A stretch of 12,528 nucleotides of DNA from JBGPNN01 sp041487495 (GTDB lineage: Bacteria > Sysuimicrobiota > Sysuimicrobiia > Sysuimicrobiales > Humicultoraceae): positions 1 to 12,528 of the forward strand of contig JBGPNN010000080.1 of NCBI GenBank assembly GCA_041487495.1. The letters run 5' to 3'. The notes under the pieces were generated by a model that was not told the DNA's origin, ran no database searches, and was given only the letters and a program-made list of their open reading frames with translations. A program made the position numbers and the translations under genes. How positions within the stretch are numbered: the first letter of the stretch is position 1; every line of letters starts with the position of its first letter. Shown in pieces: positions 6,413 to 12,528 of this stretch.

Positions 6413-6448
6413 CGAAACGGAGGCGGTGTTTACCCCGCCTCCGTTTCG
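6413..6448. terminator. Bidirectional hairpin between convergent genes
   Basis: CGAAACGGAGGCGG (6413-6426) and its exact reverse complement (6435-6448) form a perfect 14-bp stem with an 8-base loop. It lies 22 bases after the stop of the plus-strand gene and overlaps the 3' end of the minus-strand GGDEF gene, whose TAA stop (6430-6432) sits in the loop. No T-run follows on either strand, so it is either a non-canonical terminator or a 3'-end stabiliser for both transcripts. Confidence 0.6.
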
Positions 6449-7407
6449 GCTTGCATGACCATGTTGCCACCCAGGAGCCGCGCCTGATCGAGCGCCCGGC
6501 GTACGGTCTGCAGCAACTCGCGCGCCGTCTCGCCGTGGATTGGATAGGCCCCCATGCCGACCGAGACGGTCAGGGCTTCGCCGGCCATGCCGCGCTCCGA
6601 CGCCGACGACGCCCCGGCGATCTCAAGACGCAGCCGCTCGGCCACCGTGAAGGCCGCTTCCAGCGACGTCTCGGGCATCGCCAGCCCAAACTCCGTTTCG
6701 TCGGTCCGGGCTTTGACGTCCAGTTCCCGCGTGAACTCCCTCAGCGCCTCGGCTACCGCCTTCAGCGCTGCGACGGCGGCCAACGGTCCGTACCGGGCGT
6801 GATAGTCCTCAAAGTGGTCGATGTTGAGCATCACCAGCGAGAACGCCCGCTGGTAGCGCGCGGCCCGCTTGACTTCCACCGTCAGGTGTTCGTCGAAGAA
6901 CCGGGCCGTAAACAGATCGGTCGACTCATCGTGGACGGCCTGGTCGACCAACGAACGCTGAAGGTCCTCCATCTCATGCTGGTGGGCGACGGCGCGCTGC
7001 TCCGCCAGGTGCTGGAACCGCGTGACGAACTCCACGATCGTAAAGTCGATGGCCTCGGTCAGGCTCCGCACCAGGTCCAGCGGGTTTCCGTCGTTGGAGT
7101 CCATCTGAGTGCAGAGGTCCTGGGCGAGGCCGCGGAACGCCATGAACCCCTGCACCACCTCGGCCGCGCCGAACCCCATGTTGAGCCGCAGTTGCGCCTC
7201 GCGGTGGATGAACCCCCGCAATTCCGTGGGATCGTCGCTGTCGAGATAGACGATAAGCTCGGCGAGATAGGAACGGCCAAGCCGCCGGAGTTCTTCCAGC
7301 GGCCGGTAGACGAACGCCGATGGCCGGAGCCGGGACAACGCCGTCGCCCAGGTGAGGGCGATCCTATCCTGCTCACGGTCGAGCAGGCTGGCCAGGCGGT
7401 TCGACAC
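6430..7407 (-). CDS. RsbRD-like N-terminal domain fused to a degenerate GGDEF domain
   Basis: Cytoplasmic, 325 residues, no membrane segment. Residues about 5-135 are helical and resemble the RsbRD-type N-terminal domain (DREQDRIALTWATAL, later GAAEVVQGFMAFRGL). Residues about 160-320 follow the GGDEF fold: DESTDLFTARFFDEHL, then MLNIDHF, then LTVSVGMGAYP at 279-289. Catalytic features are lost: the GG(D/E)EF signature is DETEF (236-240), and the first metal-binding Asp is Asn195 (NID instead of DID). The inhibitory-site motif RxxD is kept as RELD (227-230) at the normal spacing. This suggests a binder of cyclic-di-GMP or GTP rather than a cyclase. The start is GTG without a clear ribosome site, 17 bases after the pilO stop, so it is probably in the pilMNO transcript. 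Regulation of pilus assembly is inferred. Confidence 0.85.
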   Translation of the reverse strand: MSNRLASLLDREQDRIALTWATALSRLRPSAFVYRPLEELRRLGRSYLAELIVYLDSDDPTELRGFIHREAQLRLNMGFGAAEVVQGFMAFRGLAQDLCTQMDSNDGNPLDLVRSLTEAIDFTIVEFVTRFQHLAEQRAVAHQHEMEDLQRSLVDQAVHDESTDLFTARFFDEHLTVEVKRAARYQRAFSLVMLNIDHFEDYHARYGPLAAVAALKAVAEALREFTRELDVKARTDETEFGLAMPETSLEAAFTVAERLRLEIAGASSASERGMAGEALTVSVGMGAYPIHGETARELLQTVRRALDQARLLGGNMVMQAETEAG

Positions 7408-7424
7408 TGGATATCAGGCGCCGG

Positions 7425-8051
7425 TTACCGCGTCGGTTGCGCCAACCGTTCGCGCGGGAGCAAGAAGGTATCGGCCGCCAGCGTGACCTTCAACTTGGGG
7501 AGATCCGACGGCGAAACCGCCACCTGCTTCAACACGATGAACCGCGGAAAGTTCTCGAGGCGGCCTAGAAACGCCATCAGGTCCGCATACGTCCCATCGA
7601 ATGACAGATCCAGCCGGAACAGCTGGTAGGGCGGTGCCTGTGCCGCCGGCGCCGGCTGTTGCGGTTGCGGCTGGGTCGGCCTGGGCGATCCCGCCGGTGC
7701 GGCGGGCGACTGCGTGGCACCCGGGCGCAGTAGGACCAGCCGGATGCCCAGTTCCCCCGCCGTATCTTGCAGTTGCCGGATGAGCGTCGGGATCTCGCGC
7801 TCGGGCGGCAGCCGGCCTTCGATCAGCTTGATGCGATCGGCCAATGCGGCAAACTCCCGTTCCTTATCGGCCTTTGTCGCCGACAGATCCTGCAGCTTCT
7901 TCAGTTCGGTCCGCTGTTTCGTCAGATCCCGATTCAGCGTCGCGATACGTGCGTCCGTTGGGCTCAGGATCAGCAGATAGAACGCCGCGACGATGGCTCC
8001 CGCGATCACGAGCGCGAGCATCAGACGTTCCCGGGAGGTGAGTCCTCTCAC
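7425..8051 (-). CDS. pilO: Type IV pilus inner-membrane alignment protein PilO
   Basis: Partner of PilN in the periplasmic ring between motor and secretin. The 208-residue protein has a short cytoplasmic end, one membrane segment (about 11-30), a coiled coil (about 33-80), the family-typical LPPEREIPTLIRQLQDTAGELG (81-102), and a ferredoxin-like domain whose second half is at about 142-198 (LDLSFDGTYADLMAFLGRLENFPRF). A Pro/Gln/Ala-rich insert at 112-141 splits the periplasmic domain. Its GTG start overlaps the pilN stop in GTGA, with GGGGTGG upstream. Order and topology make the assignment firm. Confidence 0.93.
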   Translation of the reverse strand: MRGLTSRERLMLALVIAGAIVAAFYLLILSPTDARIATLNRDLTKQRTELKKLQDLSATKADKEREFAALADRIKLIEGRLPPEREIPTLIRQLQDTAGELGIRLVLLRPGATQSPAAPAGSPRPTQPQPQQPAPAAQAPPYQLFRLDLSFDGTYADLMAFLGRLENFPRFIVLKQVAVSPSDLPKLKVTLAADTFLLPRERLAQPTR

Positions 8052-8611
8052 TGCTGGCCACCCCCCGACACGGCCTGTGTTTTGAGGATGCGGGCCGTAA
8101 TCTGAAACCGTACGACGTCCACTGTTCCGATCTTTTCCATCTGCGCGACGGTGAGGTCCACCGACTTGAACAACTGCCCGGCGGTGAGATTATCCATCAG
8201 GCGGGCCACCGCGTAATAGTTCACGGCCATCCCTTCCATGTTGAGCGACGACGGCTCGGGAACGTTCAACGCGATCGTCCAGACGTCCCTGGGAATCAAC
8301 AGGCGCACCTCGTTTAGGATCGAGGCGGCCGGCAGCTGCTGCTTGAGCAGGTCGCTGACCAGTTTTTCCTTGGTCCTCATGATGGCGATCTGCCGGTCGA
8401 GTTCGATGACCTGCTGGACCTTGGGCCGCTCGGTCTCGATGTCCTTCTCGACCTGTGTGAGGTTCGCCTGGAGCCCGTTACGTTGGTTGATCAGCACGAG
8501 GGACCAGACGGCGACCACCAGGAGCACAACCAGCGGAACCGCATACTGAAGGACTCCCGTCTCGGGAAGCCTTCGCCGCGGTTGTTTGGGCAGAAGGTTT
8601 ATGCGGATCAC
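8048..8611 (-). CDS. pilN: Type IV pilus inner-membrane protein PilN
   Basis: The 187-residue protein begins with MIRINLLP, the short conserved segment of PilN that docks into the PilM groove. A membrane segment (about 22-41), a coiled coil (about 43-85) and a ferredoxin-like periplasmic domain (about 95-178, with IPRDVWTIALNV and YYAVARLMDNL) follow. Its GTG start overlaps the pilM stop as GTGA and is preceded by GGAGGTGAT, an almost perfect ribosome site inside the end of pilM. It pairs with PilO and transmits from PilM to PilP. Confidence 0.95.
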   Translation of the reverse strand: MIRINLLPKQPRRRLPETGVLQYAVPLVVLLVVAVWSLVLINQRNGLQANLTQVEKDIETERPKVQQVIELDRQIAIMRTKEKLVSDLLKQQLPAASILNEVRLLIPRDVWTIALNVPEPSSLNMEGMAVNYYAVARLMDNLTAGQLFKSVDLTVAQMEKIGTVDVVRFQITARILKTQAVSGGGQQ

Positions 8612-9696
8612 CCGACATCACCTCCGCGCATGGCCAGCCCGACAGCCACCGCCATTGTTGACCCCATGGCCTCCAGGCGCTCCGGCGGGAAGGCGGCGCC
8701 CTGCACCTTGACGTTCAGGAACGGCGATGCGACGGTCGTCTGCAGACCCAACTCACCCGCGATCGCCTTGTCGAGATTGCGGAGCCGGGCCAGACCGCCG
8801 GCCAGGAGGATCTGGTTCACGACAGCGGCGCGCGATCGGGTCTGGTAGTAGTCCAGTGAGCGACGGATCTCGGTGACCAGATCACCGATGTGCGGAGCGA
8901 TGATGTCGTGGAGGCGCTCCGACGTTGGATCGTGGGTACCGGCGCCCTCTTCCAAGACTTCGCCTTTCTCTTCCAACAAGGTCCGGGCCGTGGTGCCGTC
9001 GACCTCCATCGCATCGCGGATGGCGGCCACGAGCGCGGCGCCGCCAATCGGGATATTGCGGGTGAACCGGAGGCGGGTGCCCTCGGTAATCAGGATGTCC
9101 GACGCTTCGGCCCCAAAGTCGACGACCGCGGTCGTCTGACCGTTCGAGCCGATCGGCACAACCGATCGGAGGAGCGCGAAGGACTCGACGTCCAGGATCC
9201 GCAACTGGACGCGGGCGGCGTCCGCAACCGCGACGATCTGGTCCACGACGTCCTGACGAGCCGCGGCGACGATCACGTCGAGCATCTTGCGGCCTTCGTC
9301 GACCGTCTCGCCCAGGACCTGATAGTCCATGTAGACTTCCTTGATATTGTATGGCAGGTATCGCTCGGCCTCGTAGCGGACCGCCGCGGTCAGTTCCTGC
9401 TTGGTCATCGGCGGCACGCGGACCTCGCGCACCGTCACCGCCTGCCCACCCACGGCCATGATCCCACGATCCATTCGGATGCCGGTGCGGTCCAGCAGCG
9501 CCCGGATGTGACTGCCGAGCTCTTCTGGCGCGACCGGCACGCCGTCCTTGATGACCGACGGCGGGCTGGGCGACGAGCCCATACGGACGAGGCGAAACCC
9601 GCTCCGGTAGCCGCCGGCGAGCTCGACAACCTTGAGCGAGTCGCTGCCGATGTCAACACCAACATGTGATTGGGGAGCAGAAGAGAAAAGGCCCAT
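8608..9696 (-). CDS. pilM: Type IV pilus cytoplasmic ATPase-like protein PilM
   Basis: Actin/FtsA-like protein that binds nucleotide and the PilN N-terminus on the cytoplasmic face. The 362-residue protein shows the phosphate-1 loop VGVDIGSDSLKVVEL (12-26), the phosphate-2 loop VVDFGAEASDILI (191-203), the adenosine motif ILLAGGLARLRNL (297-309), and the family segment RSLDYYQTRS (279-288). The YEAERYLPYNIKEVYMDYQVL region (108-128) is typical of PilM. I chose ATG at 9696 because family members begin MGLF. AGGAGG (9715-9720) is 18 bases away from it and only three bases from a GTG at 9711, so a start five codons longer is possible. It is the first gene of the pilMNO-GGDEF group. Confidence 0.95.
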   Translation of the reverse strand: MGLFSSAPQSHVGVDIGSDSLKVVELAGGYRSGFRLVRMGSSPSPPSVIKDGVPVAPEELGSHIRALLDRTGIRMDRGIMAVGGQAVTVREVRVPPMTKQELTAAVRYEAERYLPYNIKEVYMDYQVLGETVDEGRKMLDVIVAAARQDVVDQIVAVADAARVQLRILDVESFALLRSVVPIGSNGQTTAVVDFGAEASDILITEGTRLRFTRNIPIGGAALVAAIRDAMEVDGTTARTLLEEKGEVLEEGAGTHDPTSERLHDIIAPHIGDLVTEIRRSLDYYQTRSRAAVVNQILLAGGLARLRNLDKAIAGELGLQTTVASPFLNVKVQGAAFPPERLEAMGSTMAVAVGLAMRGGDVG

Positions 9697-9763
9697 CGGT
9701 GCGGTGCTCACCGTCCTCCTGCGTAGAATCGGTACAGGCGGCCGGCTCCGCCCTGCCACTTAC

Positions 9764-9791
9764 CATATAGAGCTTCGCAGTCCTGGACCAA
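9764..9791 (-). promoter_or_regulatory. Possible promoter upstream of pilM
   Basis: The minus strand reads TTGGTC (9786-9791), a 16-base spacer, then TATATG (9764-9769), in the 111-base gap between the pseudopilin gene and pilM. The -10 is good and the -35 matches only at TTG. It would let pilMNO be expressed apart from the pseudopilin genes; read-through from upstream remains possible, as no terminator is seen in the gap. Confidence 0.35.
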
Positions 9792-9807
9792 AACCCTGCT
9801 GCCTGCG

Positions 9808-10329
9808 CTACGGCTGAATCGTGACCCTCCCAAAGGGTTCGAAGACGACCTGCCGCTGGGCCCCACCCGTGCTGCGGATCGTCACGGTCCCTCCATTACC
9901 ATTTCCCATCGGACTCATGGTCAAGACGTCCGACGTGAACGTCGTCGACACCAGATCGATCCCGCTGGGCATCCGGCGGCTCACGGTATCTCCGCTGGCC
10001 TCGGCGATCGCGGGCGTCGTGTCCCACGCGGCTCCATCGCTGCAGGAAGGTCCCGATCCGGCCGCACCCGGGCCAACGACGCCATGGTACTTATAGATGG
10101 TGTAGGCGTCGCCGGTTGGGTCGAAATCGATCCGGTAGCAGGTGCGCTCGGTGCGCGCCCGCTGCTCGATCATCCGGAAGTCGGTGGCCATCTTGCGCGT
10201 CATCCCCGTCAACCGTCGATCGGCCAGCATGCTCCGGCCGTTGAACGCCAGGGCCAGGGAGATGCCGATGATCGCAACGACCACCACGACTTCAATCATC
10301 GAGAACCCGGCCTGCGGTTTCACAGCCAT
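9808..10329 (-). CDS. GspH/FimT-type minor pseudopilin
   Basis: The 173-residue protein has a class III prepilin signal: a short leader MAVKPQAG ending in Gly8, then FSMIEVVVVVAIIGISLALAF, with Phe9 as +1 and Glu13 as the conserved +5 glutamate. The hydrophobic helix (9-30) continues into an amphipathic helix (to about 62). The C-terminal beta part ends TVTIRSTGGAQRQVVFEPFGRVTI, typical of GspH/FimT. Cys64 and Cys96 may form a disulfide. PilD would process it. The start lies 18 bases after the upstream PilX-like gene and has only a weak ribosome site (GGATAAGGGC). Such proteins usually prime or cap the pilus; it could also be a major-like subunit, but its length and C-terminus favour a minor role. 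Confidence 0.9.
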   Translation of the reverse strand: MAVKPQAGFSMIEVVVVVAIIGISLALAFNGRSMLADRRLTGMTRKMATDFRMIEQRARTERTCYRIDFDPTGDAYTIYKYHGVVGPGAAGSGPSCSDGAAWDTTPAIAEASGDTVSRRMPSGIDLVSTTFTSDVLTMSPMGNGNGGTVTIRSTGGAQRQVVFEPFGRVTIQP

Positions 10330-10347
10330 GCCCTTATCCGCCGCGCG

Positions 10348-12312
10348 TCATAGCCCGGCGGTCTCCTCCCACTGCGGCCGATCGTAGAGCCCGTCACCGT
10401 TCGTGTACACCACCGCCGGGCTCGGCCAGCGCACGGACGTGTAGATGTCGGTCTGCGGGAAGAACGGGGGTGAGACATTCGACCGCAGACGCCAGTCATA
10501 CGTCATGACTCGGCCGTATCCCGTGTCGGGGGCGAACCCACCGAAGGCGCCGAACGTCCCCTGGACGGTCCCGCCCAGGAAGTAGATGTTCCCTTTCGGG
10601 CTCAGGGTGTTCCACCCCTCGACCCAGAACCGACTGGTCGGTGACAGGACCGCGGCGTCGATGTAGAGGTTGTTGGGCGTGACGTTGCCGACGATCGTCA
10701 CGTCGGATGTCGCCGAGTAGAGACCGAGCACGTTGATCGGGTTGTGCCCCGGACCCGCCGGCGGCGCCTCGTAGACCAGGTGATCGGTGACGCGTATCTC
10801 GCCCTCGCTCGCGATGGTCAGGCGCATGTTGCGGTTCGTGATGCCATAGAGACCAGACGAGACGCTCGGACTAGGGTCAGACAGAATCCCGCCACTCGTG
10901 TAGATGACGCCATTGAACGTCCCCGCCGGCCAGGACTGGGAGCTGCTCCACCCCGGTCCCCAGTACTCAGTTACCGCCTTGGTGACCGGGTCGACGACAA
11001 TTCTCAGGTTGGCCTTGGCCGGATCACCCGGGCTCTGAATGGTGACATAGATCTCCTGCATGCCACCAGAGCTGACCAGCACCATCTGCGTCGCATTGCC
11101 CTTGATGTAGAAACCGCCGCACCCCGGCGTCCCGCATTGGTCCATGACGTAGAGGCCGTTGGGCACCGGGGTGGCGTTATCCGCCAGTTCCGTTGTCGCG
11201 CTGCGGATCTGAGTATCGGTCGCATTCGCGCCGCTGGGTGTGAGCCCGATCGACGTGCGGGACGGGTTCGCGCTCGTGGGCGCGGGGATCGGGGCGACGC
11301 CACCGGTGACCGTGCTCCGGAACACGTTCCCGCTCGTATTGTCACACCCCGGGGTCTGCATCGTGGTGTTGGGGTTCGGCGCCCCGTTGGGTATCGTGAT
11401 GGCGGTCGGCGATCCGCAATTCCGGAAGGTCATGTTGGTGTTGGACTGCGTGACCACGTCATACATTTCGGGGTTCCCGGCGATCCGGATGTCGGAGTTC
11501 GAGTGGACGGGGCCAAAGACCTGTGTCCCCGTGTACAGCCAGACGCCGGAGACGTTCAGCAGCATCAGCGCCCACTGCGAGTACGACGCTTTCTCTACGT
11601 ACACCGGCCACCCAAGGTACGTGTTCCCGCTGAGCGCATAGCTCCCCTGCCAAGAGACGCTCGGCGCGGGGAACCAGTTCGGGCAACGATCGGCGAACTG
11701 GCTGCGCAGACACACCTGCCGGACCCCGTTACCTGAACGGCCAACCGAAAGGATCGCGTAGTCGAAGTTGACGAGCTCCTGCTCGGGTTGGGCGCCTCCA
11801 AACTGACACGTGACGGGCGCGCCCGAATACCGGACGGAGACGGTCGCGTAAAAGTCGCCCACGGTCTCGCCGGTGCTCGAATCGGTCATCTGGATGCGGG
11901 ACGAGGCGGTCCCGACGTTCAGGTACCCGGTCGAGCCCGTCCGGACCCAGTCCGTGCTCCCAAGGGTCGTCGGGTAGGCGTAGCTGGTGATGAGCTCGAC
12001 CCGCTCGTGCGCTGGAGACCCGACGCCCTGGCAGATGTCCCGGACGTCCTGGGATACGACGCTGGGGCTCCGGATCTGCGTGTCGAGGTCCACCGAGAGG
12101 CGCCGGCGCAGATCGGCCAGCGCCCGGTAGGCGCCGGCTTCCGCAACCCCCAGGGCCCGCTGCTCACGGTATTGGTCGAAGGACAGGCGGCTTTCACCCA
12201 TCGTCGAGATCGCCATGGCCGCGACGACAATGGTCAGGATAAAGACCGCGACCATCACGGCCATCAGGGCCACGCCACGCTGTTCTCGATGAAATAGCCG
12301 AATCCGGTTCAT
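10348..12312 (-). CDS. Large PilX-like minor pilus protein with a long C-terminal beta region
   Basis: The 654-residue protein starts with a PilX-type N-terminus: basic leader to QRG (Gly13), then VALMAVMVAVFILTIVVAAMA and the helical AEAGAYRALADLRRRL. There is no Glu at +5, as in PilX/GspK-like proteins. The remainder is Gly/Ser/Thr/Asn-rich and beta-like. FGPVHSNSDIRIAGNPEMYD (266-285) and the end segment GNIYFLGG (574-581), YGRVMTYDWRL (599-609) and PPFFP (615-619) resemble the DUF4900-type domain found behind pilin-like N-termini. Conserved cysteine pairs such as CGTPGC (393-398) suggest disulfides. AGGGGGACAGGGG precedes the ATG. It probably sits at the pilus tip as an adhesin or surface-exposed subunit; that role is inferred. 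The domain name is from memory of the pattern. Confidence 0.85.
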   Translation of the reverse strand: MNRIRLFHREQRGVALMAVMVAVFILTIVVAAMAISTMGESRLSFDQYREQRALGVAEAGAYRALADLRRRLSVDLDTQIRSPSVVSQDVRDICQGVGSPAHERVELITSYAYPTTLGSTDWVRTGSTGYLNVGTASSRIQMTDSSTGETVGDFYATVSVRYSGAPVTCQFGGAQPEQELVNFDYAILSVGRSGNGVRQVCLRSQFADRCPNWFPAPSVSWQGSYALSGNTYLGWPVYVEKASYSQWALMLLNVSGVWLYTGTQVFGPVHSNSDIRIAGNPEMYDVVTQSNTNMTFRNCGSPTAITIPNGAPNPNTTMQTPGCDNTSGNVFRSTVTGGVAPIPAPTSANPSRTSIGLTPSGANATDTQIRSATTELADNATPVPNGLYVMDQCGTPGCGGFYIKGNATQMVLVSSGGMQEIYVTIQSPGDPAKANLRIVVDPVTKAVTEYWGPGWSSSQSWPAGTFNGVIYTSGGILSDPSPSVSSGLYGITNRNMRLTIASEGEIRVTDHLVYEAPPAGPGHNPINVLGLYSATSDVTIVGNVTPNNLYIDAAVLSPTSRFWVEGWNTLSPKGNIYFLGGTVQGTFGAFGGFAPDTGYGRVMTYDWRLRSNVSPPFFPQTDIYTSVRWPSPAVVYTNGDGLYDRPQWEETAGL

Positions 12313-12344
12313 CCCCTGTCCCCCTGTGACCGTTTCAATGCACG

Positions 12345-12528
12345 CTACCGAGGCTCAGGCGTCACGGTCGGCGTCACCGTCGGCGTCACCGTCGCGGTGC
12401 GAGTCGCCGTGGCCGTGACCGTCGCGGTCGCCGTCACGGTGGCCGTGCGGGTGGCCGTGTCCGTGGGCGTCGGGGGCACGGTCGCGGGCGGGGGCGCGGT
12501 CGCCGTGGGAGTGGCGCTCAGCGTCGCG
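12345..12528 (-). CDS. C-terminal Thr/Pro/Ala-rich tail of a protein cut by the window edge
   Basis: The last 60 codons before TAG (12345-12347) are visible. They encode an almost pure Thr/Ala/Pro/Val tail in which every second residue is threonine over long stretches (TATVTATAT, then TVTPTVTP), ending PEPR. Such tails are typical of secreted or surface proteins and may be glycosylated or act as a wall-spanning stalk. It ends 32 bases before the PilX-like gene, so it is probably an upstream pilus-cluster gene, perhaps another minor pilin. The underlying DNA is a degenerate 6/12-base repeat. The protein's body and identity are outside the window. Confidence 0.65.
   Translation of the reverse strand, partial: ATLSATPTATAPPPATVPPTPTDTATRTATVTATATVTATATRTATVTPTVTPTVTPEPR
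12357..12460. repeat. Degenerate 6/12-bp tandem repeat inside the Thr-rich tail
   Basis: The unit GGCGTCACSGTC recurs in tandem near 12358-12394 and then decays into related hexamers (GTCGCG, GTGGCC, GTCACG). It encodes the Thr-x dipeptides of the tail and could change length by slippage. Confidence 0.6.

Noticed and set aside
6451..7629. 392-residue plus-strand open frame opposite the GGDEF and pilO genes
   Set aside because: It is antisense to two convincing genes and has no domain; it is a GC-driven shadow.
10744..11736. 330-residue plus-strand open frame opposite the PilX-like gene
   Set aside because: Composition is Arg/Asp/Val-rich without motifs, and it runs antisense to a protein with a clear pilin-type N-terminus.
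12357..12460. Repeats resembling a short CRISPR-like array
   Set aside because: Units are 6-12 bases, adjacent with no spacers, and keep an open Thr-rich frame; this is coding low complexity.

Overview
The window is a high-GC bacterial chromosome segment that carries most of a type IV pilus / type II secretion-like machine. Nearly every gene is on the minus strand, so the biological order runs from right to left. A secretin (PilQ) implies a cell with an outer membrane. The combination of pilMNO, a separate pilD-pilP-pilQ block, a PilX-type protein with a long C-terminal region, Thr/Pro-rich secreted tails and a pepQ-efp pair fits a deep-branching diderm lineage (Deinococcus-Thermus, Armatimonadota or a related candidate phylum). 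I cannot name the organism from sequence alone.

Layout from right to left. 12528-12345: C-terminal Thr/Pro/Ala-rich tail of a protein whose body lies outside the window. 12312-10348: large PilX-like minor pilus protein. 10329-9808: GspH/FimT-type pseudopilin. 9696-7425: pilM-pilN-pilO, joined by GTGA stop/start overlaps. 7407-6430: cytoplasmic protein with an RsbRD-like N-terminus and a degenerate GGDEF domain that keeps an RxxD inhibitory site. 5635-6390: the only plus-strand gene, an exported protein with a duplicated domain, convergent with the GGDEF gene and divergent from pilD. 5503-4742: prepilin peptidase PilD. 4589-3915: PilP/GspC-like inner-membrane protein. 3928-2210: secretin PilQ. 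2197-1763: exported TPR protein. 1705-1538: small Cys-containing lipoprotein-like peptide. A hairpin plus T-run at 1431-1459 ends this unit. A new promoter (1389-1417) then drives pepQ (1379-288) and efp (291 to beyond the left edge).

Functional reading: PilD cleaves prepilins. The GspH-like and PilX-like proteins are pilus subunits or tip components. PilM (cytoplasm), PilN and PilO (inner membrane) and PilP form the alignment complex that reaches the PilQ channel in the outer membrane. The exported TPR protein and the small lipoprotein may help secretin assembly. The degenerate GGDEF protein is a candidate cyclic-di-GMP or nucleotide sensor for the pilus. EF-P may matter directly, because PilP contains runs of three to five prolines. 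The ATPases (PilB/PilT), PilC and the major pilin are not in the window.

The longest stretch between genes is about 160 bases. No RNA genes, insertion sequences, CRISPR arrays or origins were seen.
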